DNA of 5,363 nt, taken from contig JAGKSZ010000255.1 in NCBI GenBank assembly GCA_018991295.1, positions 1 through 5,363 on the forward strand. Direction: 5' to 3'. The position numbers and the translations under genes were made by a program. Source of the stretch: Porphyrobacter sp. (GTDB taxonomy: Bacteria; Pseudomonadota; Alphaproteobacteria; Sphingomonadales; Sphingomonadaceae). Below are positions 1 through 5,333 of the stretch, one piece after another; positions within the stretch are counted from its first letter, which is position 1, and each line of letters opens with the position of its first letter. The notes beneath the pieces are model-generated. The model searched no databases, was not told the DNA's origin, and saw only the letters and a list, made by a program, of their open reading frames with translations.

Positions 1-37
1 GCCTTTCCGGCCGCGTCAGCGGCTTCGGAAAGACGCA

Positions 38-118
38 TCAGTGCCGGAACGGCACCAAGCCCGCGCGGCGACTGAGCGTCGCCTTTCCGGCCGCGTCAGC
101 GGCTTCGGAAAGACGCAT
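38..118 (-). CDS. possible coupled downstream ORF, 26 codons, disrupted by the repeat
   Basis: An ATG at 118-116 overlaps the pgmG stop (TGATG), a common arrangement for translationally coupled genes. A GGGGAG purine stretch lies inside the pgmG 3' end, slightly far from the start. The frame begins MRLSEAADAAGK and runs 26 codons to a stop at 40-38. That stop is the TGATG of the second repeat copy, whose ATG (38-36) restarts the same twelve residues and leaves the window. The simplest reading is that a real gene begins after pgmG and its 5' end is duplicated here, either biologically or by assembly. It could equally be a chance ORF through a terminator hairpin. The product is not recognisable. 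Confidence 0.25.
   Translation of the reverse strand: MRLSEAADAAGKATLSRRAGLVPFRH
76..116 (-). terminator. strong stem-loop just after pgmG
   Basis: On the plus strand GCGT (76-79) pairs with ACGC (113-116), CTTTCCG (83-89) with CGGAAAG (106-112), and GCCGC (90-94) with GCGGC (99-103). The loop is GTCA, with short bulges at 80-82 and 104-105. The inner 12 pairs are present again in the copy at 1-45. It lies immediately 3' of the pgmG stop, where a terminator would sit, but no T-run follows it on the minus strand, so it is not a canonical intrinsic terminator. It also overlaps the first codons of a possible coupled downstream gene and could instead be a dyad within coding sequence. Confidence 0.35.
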
Positions 119-1533
119 CAGTGCCCGACGCTCTCCCCGCGCTCCAGCCCCGATGCCGCCAGCTGCGCATCGATCTGGGCCAGCAGGCGTTCGAGACCTT
201 CTGCCGTGTCACTTTCCGCACGCGCCACCAGCACATCCTGCGTGTTCGAGGCGCGCAGCAGCCACCAGCCATCGGCCGTGTTCACGCGCACGCCATCGGT
301 GGCATTGACGCTTTCGACTTCGGGGCCGGGGGCGGTGGTGAGCCGGTGGGTGATTTCGGCCATGGCGGCAAATTTGCGGGCCTCATCCACCTGAAAGCGC
401 AGTTCCGGGGTGTTGAGCATCGCCGGGATGGCCCCGCGCAGTTCGGTAACCGATTTGCCGAGTCGCGCTGTTGCCGCCAGCAGCCGCACGCCTGCGTAAA
501 GCGCATCGTCAAAGCCGTAATAATCATCCGCAAAGAACACATGGCCGCTCATTTCGCCGGCCAGCGGCGCACCTGTTTCCTTCATTTTGGATTTGATCAG
601 CGAATGGCCGGTCTTCCACATCAGCGGCTCTCCGCCCAGCTCCGCCACCCGATCAAACAAGGCGCGGCTGGCCTTCACATCTGCGATAACCGTCGCGCCG
701 GGACGGTTTTTCAGCAGGTCTTCGGCATAGATCATCAACAGCTGATCGCCCCAGATCACCCGCCCCTGACTGTCAATCGCACCGATCCGGTCACCGTCCC
801 CGTCAAAAGCCACTCCAAAATCGAGGTTCTTTGCCGCGACGAGCGCGCGCAAATCGGCAAGGTTAACCTCCACAGTCGGATCAGGATGGTGGTTGGGAAA
901 ATGGCCGTCAACTTCAGTAAAGAGCAGATGGTGTTCTCCCGGCAGCCGGGCGGCAAGGGCTTCCAGCGCGGGACCGGCGGCACCGTTGCCCGCATCCCAG
1001 CCGATGCGCAGGGTTTCGAGCTTGGCGGTTTCGATACCGCTGAGGCCCTTGAGCAGGCGCTCGACATACTCGCCAAGGATGTCGCGCGTGTGCACAGTGC
1101 CGTTGCCGCTGGCGAACGCCCCGTCTGCTGCCAGTTTCCCGAGCTTCTGGATATCGGCGCCGAAGAACGGGCGCCCCAGAAATACCATTTTGAAGCCATT
1201 GTAATTGGGGGGATTGTGGCTGCCAGTTATCTGAATGCCGCCATCCACCTGTTCGTCTGAGGCTTCGGCGTAATACAGCATCGGCGTCGGCCCCATGCCG
1301 ATGCGCACGACATCGCAGCCGCTCGATGTCAGACCTTCGACCAGCGCATGTTCAAGCATGGGCGAACTGATCCGCCCGTCATAACCCACCGCCACGGTCT
1401 TGCCCCCGGCATCGCGCAGCAGCGTCCCGAAGGCCCGCCCGATCGCGCGCGCATCATCGGCGCCCAGCGTCTCACCGATGATCCCGCGAATATCGTATTC
1501 GCGAAGTACGGTGGGGTGGAAGTGGTGTTGCAT
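118..1533 (-). CDS. pgmG: phosphoglucomutase/phosphomannomutase (PgmG/AlgC type)
   Basis: This cytosolic alpha-D-phosphohexomutase interconverts glucose-1-P with glucose-6-P and mannose-1-P with mannose-6-P, feeding nucleotide-sugar, LPS and exopolysaccharide synthesis. The 471 residues match the roughly 460-residue AlgC/PgmG family. Visible motifs in order are REYDIRG (11-17), the catalytic phosphoserine loop TGSHNP (103-108, Ser105), the metal-binding DGDGDR (244-249), the sugar-binding GEMSGH (326-331), and the phosphate-binding RASNT (427-431). All four domains are complete. I chose the ATG at 1533 because family homology begins there and AAGGAG lies 12 bases upstream; an in-frame ATG 16 codons earlier adds only a non-conserved extension. 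The gene is the last clear one of the minus-strand group. Dual glucose and mannose specificity is inferred from the sphingomonad PgmG relatives. Confidence 0.95.
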   Translation of the reverse strand: MQHHFHPTVLREYDIRGIIGETLGADDARAIGRAFGTLLRDAGGKTVAVGYDGRISSPMLEHALVEGLTSSGCDVVRIGMGPTPMLYYAEASDEQVDGGIQITGSHNPPNYNGFKMVFLGRPFFGADIQKLGKLAADGAFASGNGTVHTRDILGEYVERLLKGLSGIETAKLETLRIGWDAGNGAAGPALEALAARLPGEHHLLFTEVDGHFPNHHPDPTVEVNLADLRALVAAKNLDFGVAFDGDGDRIGAIDSQGRVIWGDQLLMIYAEDLLKNRPGATVIADVKASRALFDRVAELGGEPLMWKTGHSLIKSKMKETGAPLAGEMSGHVFFADDYYGFDDALYAGVRLLAATARLGKSVTELRGAIPAMLNTPELRFQVDEARKFAAMAEITHRLTTAPGPEVESVNATDGVRVNTADGWWLLRASNTQDVLVARAESDTAEGLERLLAQIDAQLAASGLERGESVGH

Positions 1534-1653
1534 GATCAAGAACTTCTCCTTGCCGCCCGGCCGGGCGGTGATCGGGGCCATTGGCGAGGTTTCAGGTCCC
1601 CTGCTTCCAACGGATCAACCGGTGCAGACATTCCCCGCCATTTGCTGGACTGA

Positions 1654-1682
1654 CGCAAACCCCTGCCGCGTGATTGTGTCAA
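1654..1682 (-). promoter_or_regulatory. candidate pgmG promoter
   Basis: Read on the minus strand, a perfect TTGACA (1682-1677) is followed after 17 bases by TTTGCG (1659-1654), a poor -10. It lies in the 173-base gap between the J-domain gene stop (1707) and the pgmG start (1533), giving a leader of roughly 110-120 bases. The perfect -35 is the main support. Alphaproteobacterial -10 elements are often degenerate. No other structure stands out in this gap. Confidence 0.4.
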
Positions 1683-1706
1683 TGCTGCGATCTGGGCGGC
1701 GCAGGC

Positions 1707-2009
1707 TCAGAGCCCTGAACCATCCTGATGATGGGGGAGTTCATCAAGCAGCAGATCACGCGCCGCATTGGCCTCCTGCATCGCAGCGTTGGTGCCGCCC
1801 TTGTCGGGGTGCACCAGCGTGGTCAGCCGGCGGTGCGCGGCGATGATCTCATCACGCCCTGCCCCGTGCTCCACCCCCAACAGCTTGCGCGCACGGAACA
1901 CCGCCTGACTGCGGGTCGGCGCGGGCCGCAGATAATCCCACGGCCACTTGCCCAGCGCCCAGCGGCAGAAAACGCAGACCACCGCGATAAGGATCAGCGC
2001 GCGCAGCAT
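1707..2009 (-). CDS. membrane-anchored J-domain (DnaJ-like) protein, Tim14/TimB-like
   Basis: This 100-residue protein has one N-terminal hydrophobic segment (about residues 2-20) followed by a compact C-terminal J domain (about 38-91). The J domain contains the diagnostic HPD tripeptide (67-69) in the context HPDKGG, and a final helix with NAARDLL. J proteins stimulate the ATPase of DnaK-type Hsp70 through HPD. This protein lacks the Gly/Phe and zinc-finger regions of true DnaJ, so it is a specialised tethered co-chaperone. The layout and the HPDKGG context resemble mitochondrial Tim14/Pam18 and its alphaproteobacterial relative TimB; that link rests on remembered family features, not a search. 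Its ATG overlaps the mipZ stop by one base (TGATG), implying translational coupling. The client protein and any functional tie to MipZ are unknown. Confidence 0.9.
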   Translation of the reverse strand: MLRALILIAVVCVFCRWALGKWPWDYLRPAPTRSQAVFRARKLLGVEHGAGRDEIIAAHRRLTTLVHPDKGGTNAAMQEANAARDLLLDELPHHQDGSGL

Positions 2010-2857
2010 CAGGCCAGCTCCAGCTCACCCTCGCGGGAGAATTCGGGCAGGTGCAGCGCCTTGACCAGCGCGCGCAGTTCCTGCCTTGCGACAAGGTGGC
2101 TGGTGCCCAGTTCGCCCAGATGCCCCTTATCGAGCAGCGTCAGGCCCGAGGGGAACAGTTCGCGGTAGATCACGCGTTCGGAAAGGCCCTGCGTGACCCG
2201 GAAGCCGACCCGCTTGGACATTTCATTGAGCGCCTTGTGCAAGCGCGCCTGGTTCTTCGCCTCGACGTGGCCGGTGCGGTTGCGCACCACGATCCAGTCC
2301 ATTTCCGGGCGCTGCTGTTCAATCGTCATCCGGCTGCGCTTCATCCGCGCCTCCCAGATCAGTTCGGCAAAGAAGGACAGCTTCCTGACCTTGAACGTTT
2401 CAGCATCGACCTGCCCGATCAGATCGAAATCGACGAAGCTGTCGTTCATCGGCGTCACCAGCGTATCGGCGTGTTCCACCGCAATGCGGGCAAAAGGATC
2501 ATCGCGCCCCGGATTGTCGATGATGAGGAAATCATGGCTCGCCTCGAGCCGCCGGATCGCCGCGATCAGCTCGCCCGTGGTGTCGCCGCGAAACACCGCG
2601 CAATGCGGCGTCGGCAGGGTGAGGCCGCGCTTCTCCAGCGTCGTCAGGCGGTTCTCGATATAGCGGTGCAGCGTGCGCTGCCGCGGGTCGAGGTCGAGCG
2701 AGGCCACGCGCGCGCCCTGATAGGCGAGCGCGACCGCGACGTGCACCGCCGTCGTCGACTTGCCGGTGCCGCCCTTCTCGTTGGCGAAGACGATGCGGTG
2801 CGCGTGGTGGGGCCGAGACGTGCCATTGTTCGCCGGGATCGGAGCGGATGGAGGCAT
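2009..2857 (-). CDS. mipZ: division-plane positioning ATPase MipZ
   Basis: MipZ is a ParA/MinD-superfamily P-loop ATPase that binds the chromosome near ParB-parS, forms a bipolar gradient and inhibits FtsZ, placing the division site at midcell. This 282-residue protein matches Caulobacter MipZ (about 277) along its length as I recall it. The deviant Walker A KGGTGKST (28-35) has its signature Lys28. DLDPRQRT (55-62) includes Asp57, equivalent to Asp42 of the Caulobacter dimerisation region. The switch region is IDNPG (113-117), followed by TPMNDSFVDFD (135-145), KRVGFR (215-220) and VIYRELFP (229-236), all MipZ-specific blocks. The ATG at 2857 has GGAAAG nine bases upstream. An in-frame extension to 3883 is only the shadow of panC. 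The N-terminus is about 15 residues longer than in Caulobacter. It is divergent from panC and coupled to the J-domain gene downstream. Confidence 0.95.
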   Translation of the reverse strand: MPPSAPIPANNGTSRPHHAHRIVFANEKGGTGKSTTAVHVAVALAYQGARVASLDLDPRQRTLHRYIENRLTTLEKRGLTLPTPHCAVFRGDTTGELIAAIRRLEASHDFLIIDNPGRDDPFARIAVEHADTLVTPMNDSFVDFDLIGQVDAETFKVRKLSFFAELIWEARMKRSRMTIEQQRPEMDWIVVRNRTGHVEAKNQARLHKALNEMSKRVGFRVTQGLSERVIYRELFPSGLTLLDKGHLGELGTSHLVARQELRALVKALHLPEFSREGELELA

Positions 2858-2898
2858 TGCGGCAGACTTTCCACGGCAGGCGGCTTGAAACACGGCAG

Positions 2899-2919
2899 GA
2901 CAGGCCGCTAGGGCCTGTC
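2899..2919. promoter_or_regulatory. perfect inverted repeat in the mipZ-panC divergent gap
   Basis: Arms GACAGGCC (2899-2906) and GGCCTGTC (2912-2919) are perfectly complementary across the 5-base spacer GCTAG. The whole mipZ-panC gap is only 90 bases (2858-2947), so this dyad sits where both promoters must lie. It could be an operator for a dimeric regulator acting on one or both genes, or a hairpin in the panC leader ending 16 bases before its Shine-Dalgarno. A weak plus-strand promoter, TTGAAA (2885-2890) with a poor -10 near 2908-2913, would place the dyad over its spacer and -10. Confidence 0.45.
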
Positions 2920-2935
2920 GCGGCGGTTTATCCTT

Positions 2936-2940
2936 GGAGG
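2936..2940 (+). promoter_or_regulatory. Shine-Dalgarno that fixes the panC GTG start
   Basis: GGAGG is seven bases before the GTG at 2948. There is no in-frame ATG that would keep the conserved N-terminus, so the site supports GTG as the true panC start. Confidence 0.8.
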
Positions 2941-2947
2941 CGCATCG

Positions 2948-3820
2948 GTGCAAACGGTCAAGACGCTCGACATGTTGAGAACCGCTTTGGCACATTTGCG
3001 CGGGGCAGGCGGTGGTGACGGGGCGCGCATCGCGCTGGTGCCGACGATGGGCGCGCTCCACGAGGGCCACCTCACGCTGGTGCGCCGCGCGCGCGCGGAG
3101 GCCGATCACGTGGTGGCCTCGATCTTCGTGAACCCGAAGCAGTTCGGCGCCAACGAGGACTTCGGCGCCTATCCCCGCCAGCTGGCCGAGGACGCGGCGA
3201 TGCTGGAAAGCGAAGGCGTGGCCCTGCTCTGGGCGCCCGATGCCGCCGCGATGTACCCCTCGGGCTTTGCCACCAATGTGAGCGTCGCGGGCGTGAGCGA
3301 GGGGCTGTGCGGCGCGGCGCGCCCCGGCCATTTCGACGGCGTTGCGACGGTGGTGCTCAAGCTGTTCAACCAGGTCTCCCCCGACATCGCCTTCTTCGGG
3401 GAGAAGGATTACCAGCAGCTCGCCGTGATCCGGGCGATGGCCCGCGATCTCGACCTGACCCGGCCCCACCCGCAGGCGATCATCGGCGTGCCGACCGTGC
3501 GCGAGCCGGATGGCCTCGCGATGTCGAGCCGCAACCGCTACCTCTCGCCCGGCGAGCGGGCCGCCGCCGCCGCCCTGCCCCGCGCGATGCGGCAGGCGGT
3601 CGCGGACATGGAGAGCGGCACCGAGGTGGCCGGCACGCTGGCCGGTCTGGAGAGCGAATTGCTGGCGGCCGGCTTTTCTAGCATCGATTACGCGGTGCTC
3701 GCCGATGCCGCCTCGCTGGAGCCGCTGGCGTCGCTCGGCAAGCAACCGACGCGACTGCTGGTCGCGGCGCGGATCGGCGGCACGCGGCTCATCGACAACA
3801 TGGCGGTCGTGCCGCGCTAG
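2948..3820 (+). CDS. panC: pantothenate synthetase
   Basis: PanC condenses pantoate and beta-alanine with ATP to give pantothenate, AMP and pyrophosphate, the last step of vitamin B5 and CoA-precursor synthesis in the cytosol. The protein has 290 residues, typical for the family. Motifs include PTMGALHEGH (32-41, with the HIGH-type ATP site HEGH), VNPKQF (61-66), the FFGEKDYQQL block (149-158), and AMSSRN (191-196), equivalent to the KMSKS-like loop. The start is GTG with a strong GGAGG upstream. It is transcribed divergently from mipZ, and no panB or panD is visible nearby, so it appears to be a solitary pan gene here. The coding sequence is very GC-rich around 3541-3600. A tRNA-Gly follows 78 bases downstream on the same strand. 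Confidence 0.97.
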   Translation: MQTVKTLDMLRTALAHLRGAGGGDGARIALVPTMGALHEGHLTLVRRARAEADHVVASIFVNPKQFGANEDFGAYPRQLAEDAAMLESEGVALLWAPDAAAMYPSGFATNVSVAGVSEGLCGAARPGHFDGVATVVLKLFNQVSPDIAFFGEKDYQQLAVIRAMARDLDLTRPHPQAIIGVPTVREPDGLAMSSRNRYLSPGERAAAAALPRAMRQAVADMESGTEVAGTLAGLESELLAAGFSSIDYAVLADAASLEPLASLGKQPTRLLVAARIGGTRLIDNMAVVPR

Positions 3821-3856
3821 GCTGATCGCACCGGCAGCGCCGTCGCCAACCCCGAG

Positions 3857-3884
3857 GTGACGCCCCCCCGCCTCAAGTGGCAAT
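3857..3884 (+). promoter_or_regulatory. candidate tRNA-Gly promoter
   Basis: GTGACG (3857-3862) and GGCAAT (3879-3884) are 16 bases apart and match sigma-70 consensus at 4/6 and 3/6 positions. A start about seven bases on would give a leader of roughly eight bases before the tRNA at 3899. The match is modest; transcription by read-through from panC is an alternative. Confidence 0.25.
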
Positions 3885-3891
3885 GGCGGGG
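3866..3891 (+). terminator. weak hairpin after panC
   Basis: CCCCGCC (3866-3872) pairs perfectly with GGCGGGG (3885-3891) across a 12-base loop, 45 bases beyond the panC stop. There is no T-run after it, and in such GC-rich DNA a 7-base stem is weak evidence. It overlaps the candidate tRNA promoter. Confidence 0.2.
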
Positions 3892-3898
3892 CGAGCGG

Positions 3899-3972
<74 letters not shown>

Positions 3973-4019
3973 GCCCTCCCGACAATCGGCGAAAGAACGT
4001 CAGCGCCGCGCCCGGACCG

Positions 4020-5081
4020 TCAGGACGGCGTGCGCGTCCGGCGGCGTTGTTCGACCAGCTGCGCGAGGCGCACCGAGGCCCCGATCACGCTGGGGCGCGC
4101 ATAGTCGGCGCCGACACTCGCAGCCGTCGCCCCGGCCTCGGAGAAGAGCCTTCCCCCGACCGAGATCACGGCGAGGTTCTCCGGCGCCGCAGCGCGCGTG
4201 TTCGCCACGGTCTCGCGCAGGCGTGCCAGCGCGTGGTGGCGCGGCAGGGCATCGGATAGCCCGATGTCGATCACGTCGGGCCGGCGCGCATTGACCTGGC
4301 TGACAAGCTCGCCGTCGGTCTTGGGGAAGGGCATCTCGACCCGCCATCCCGCGTCGGTGAACTGGTCGGCGAGCATGGACGTGCCGAGCATGTGCGCCTC
4401 GCCCGGCGCGGTCGCCAGCAGGATGCTGAAACGGCTGTTGCGCAGCGCCCCCGCAGTCGGCGTCGAGCGGATCGCATGGGCGGCGAGCTGGAGCATCGAG
4501 AGGCCGATGGTGAGATCGATCTCGCAGCATTCGTCGGCGAGCCAGGCGTCCCCCATGGCGCGCGCGGTCGGTTCGACGAGGCGGGCGAGCAGCGCCTCGC
4601 CGGTCCAGCCGTCCTCCGACAGTTGCGACAGCTGGGAGACGAGCCGTGCATCGTCCCCGTCGAGCGCGAGGCGCGCCATGCGCCCCACGTAATCGGCAAG
4701 ATCATGCGCCGCCTCGCGCGCGGCGGCCAGCGGCTGGGGGCGGTCCTCGGCGCGGCTGTAGAGCAGGAGGTCCCAATCGGAGAACAGGCGGGTGGAGACG
4801 ACGTGCTCGCTCAGCACCTCGATATGCGAGTGCCGCTTGTCCTCGCGGATCGCGGACCACAGCAGGCGCAGGCCTTCGGGCGGACCCTCGAGCGTCTGCA
4901 GGAACTTGCCGTTTTCGTAGAGCAGCATCCCGGTGACGCCGAGGCTGCGGTTGCGGACCCGGGCCTTGTGAACCAGCTCTTCAAGCTCGGAGGTCGAAGG
5001 GGTGTAGCACGCCTTGCTCTTGTAGGTCAGACAAGCGATCCAGTTCTGTGGATCCTGCGTGCTTCCGCTGTGTTGCAGCAA
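4020..5081 (-). CDS. AppA-like BLUF blue-light sensor with cobalamin-binding (SCHIC-type) domain
   Basis: This cytosolic photosensor has 353 residues. The N-terminal BLUF domain (about 13-109) has Tyr20, Asn44, Gln62 and Trp103 at the same spacing as Tyr21, Asn45, Gln63 and Trp104 of Rhodobacter AppA, so flavin photochemistry should be intact. The AppA Met two residues after that Trp is Leu here. A helical cap (about 115-205) contains Trp180, and a B12-binding Rossmann domain (about 217-345) has E-x-H-x-x-G (Glu228, His230, Gly233) and a later GG (309-310). AppA binds heme in this domain and antagonises the photosynthesis repressor PpsR; relatives such as PpaA bind B12. No DNA-binding or output-enzyme domain is seen. 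I prefer the TTG at 5081, since GGAGG lies seven bases upstream, over a TTG ten codons earlier. It converges on the tRNA. Confidence 0.92.
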   Translation of the reverse strand: MLQHSGSTQDPQNWIACLTYKSKACYTPSTSELEELVHKARVRNRSLGVTGMLLYENGKFLQTLEGPPEGLRLLWSAIREDKRHSHIEVLSEHVVSTRLFSDWDLLLYSRAEDRPQPLAAAREAAHDLADYVGRMARLALDGDDARLVSQLSQLSEDGWTGEALLARLVEPTARAMGDAWLADECCEIDLTIGLSMLQLAAHAIRSTPTAGALRNSRFSILLATAPGEAHMLGTSMLADQFTDAGWRVEMPFPKTDGELVSQVNARRPDVIDIGLSDALPRHHALARLRETVANTRAAAPENLAVISVGGRLFSEAGATAASVGADYARPSVIGASVRLAQLVEQRRRTRTPS

Positions 5082-5088
5082 CGTGTCC

Positions 5089-5093
5089 CCTCC
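5089..5093 (-). promoter_or_regulatory. Shine-Dalgarno that fixes the TTG start of the BLUF gene
   Basis: On the minus strand GGAGG, within GGGAGGGG (5094-5087), lies seven bases before TTG at 5081-5079. The upstream in-frame TTG at 5111 lacks a comparable site, and no in-frame ATG precedes the BLUF domain. A TTG start implies modest translation. Confidence 0.65.
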
Positions 5094-5172
5094 CAGTTGG
5101 CGGCACCGCAAGCGAGCATCCGGCTGGCGGCGCGTTGATCCGGGCGGTCCAAGCTACGCCCGATTCGCCTCA

Positions 5173-5194
5173 CAGCCGCTTGTTCCGGCGGCTG
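5173..5194 (-). other. hairpin in the predicted BLUF mRNA leader
   Basis: CAGCCGC (5173-5179) and GCGGCTG (5188-5194) are perfectly complementary across eight bases. If transcription begins near 5201, this hairpin forms near the 5' end of the leader, where it could stabilise or regulate the mRNA. No T-run follows, and I see no cobalamin riboswitch B12-box. Confidence 0.35.
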
Positions 5195-5207
5195 CGTCAG
5201 GAGGTTC

Positions 5208-5236
5208 AGTGTCCGGGATGAGTCACAAATCGTCAA
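5208..5236 (-). promoter_or_regulatory. predicted promoter of the BLUF-B12 gene
   Basis: Read on the minus strand, TTGACG (5236-5231, 5/6 match) is followed after 17 bases by GACACT (5213-5208, 3/6 match). The predicted start near 5201 leaves a leader of about 120 bases. The -35 and spacing are good and the -10 is poor, which fits a gene that needs activation or derepression. It lies between the BLUF gene and the stop of the gene upstream. Confidence 0.45.
5210..5227. promoter_or_regulatory. PpsR/CrtJ-like operator box (TGT-N12-ACA)
   Basis: TGTCCGGGATGAGTCACA matches the TGT-N12-ACA pattern recognised by PpsR/CrtJ repressors of photosynthesis genes exactly, including the C after TGT. The usual G before ACA is C. 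It overlaps the predicted -10 and spacer of the BLUF-B12 promoter, an ideal place for repression. A second, one-mismatch site (TGTC-N10-GACC) lies at 5257-5274. A chance match in about 250 bases is possible at the level of a few percent, so this is a candidate only. Confidence 0.4.
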
Positions 5237-5239
5237 GGC

Positions 5240-5260
5240 AAAATGACACGTTGATGTGTC
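5240..5260 (-). terminator. possible weak terminator of the upstream minus-strand gene, or an operator dyad
   Basis: On the minus strand GACAC (5260-5256), the loop ATCAAC and GTGTC (5249-5245) are followed by ATTTT (5244-5240). It begins 34 bases after the stop codon of the partial gene at the right end. Five stem pairs and four Ts make a weak intrinsic terminator. The same dyad directly abuts the -35 of the BLUF promoter and could instead bind a regulator. Confidence 0.3.
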
Positions 5261-5294
5261 GTGCAGCCTTGACCTTTCGGCTAATGCAGGCGGG

Positions 5295-5333
5295 TCAGTC
5301 GCCTTCGAATTCCATGAGCGCGCGCACCGTGAT
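5295..5333 (-). CDS. 3' end of an unidentified gene
   Basis: A minus-strand frame reads ITVRALMEFEGD and stops with TGA at 5297-5295. The GC-rich third positions and acidic tail look like a real protein C-terminus, and a weak terminator-like dyad follows. Only about twelve codons remain before the homopolymer artefact, so neither the family nor the function can be given. An opposing ATG at 5314 on the plus strand has no ribosome-binding site. Confidence 0.3.
   Translation of the reverse strand: MTVRALMEFEGD

Larger units (their letters stand above)
1..125. repeat. 45-base direct repeat, two copies, 80-base period
   Basis: Bases 1-45 and 81-125 are identical and are separated by a unique 35-base stretch (46-80). 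Each copy contains an imperfect dyad and, read on the minus strand, a TGATG stop/start junction. The right-hand copy contains the last two bases of the pgmG glycine codon, its final histidine codon and its stop. Because the window begins exactly at the first base of copy 1, the array may continue leftward, or it may be a tandem duplication or an assembly join. The unit length of 80 is not a multiple of three, so the copies put the downstream reading frame in different phases. The repeat itself is directly visible; its origin is not. Confidence 0.9.

Noticed and set aside
1..125. CRISPR-like array (repeat, 35-base spacer, repeat)
   Set aside because: There are only two copies, the repeat includes coding sequence of pgmG, and no cas genes are present.
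121..1260. 379-codon plus-strand open frame
   Set aside because: It is antisense to pgmG, whose motifs are intact throughout. Long shadow frames are expected in GC-rich DNA.
2051..2911. 286-codon plus-strand open frame
   Set aside because: It is antisense to mipZ, Arg/His-rich and without a recognisable family.
2858..3883. Long 5' in-frame extension of the mipZ frame (about 342 extra codons)
   Set aside because: It runs antisense through all of panC, is rich in Arg, His and Gly with no recognisable domain, and MipZ homology begins only after 2857.
3979..3989. Small palindrome CCGA-CAA-TCGG between the tRNA and the BLUF gene
   Set aside because: A four-pair stem without a T-run is too weak to call a terminator for either gene.
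4000..4530. 176-codon minus-strand open frame
   Set aside because: It is an alternative frame of the B12-binding region, extremely Arg/Ala-rich, with no domain.
4392..5138. 248-codon plus-strand open frame
   Set aside because: It is antisense to the BLUF-B12 gene and has low-complexity Arg/Ala composition.
5082..5200. Cobalamin riboswitch in the BLUF-B12 leader
   Set aside because: The leader is about 120 bases and I see no B12-box or the expected multi-stem arrangement.
5027..5236. 69-codon minus-strand open frame upstream of the BLUF gene
   Set aside because: It covers the promoter and leader, overlaps the BLUF N-terminus out of frame, and shows no family features.
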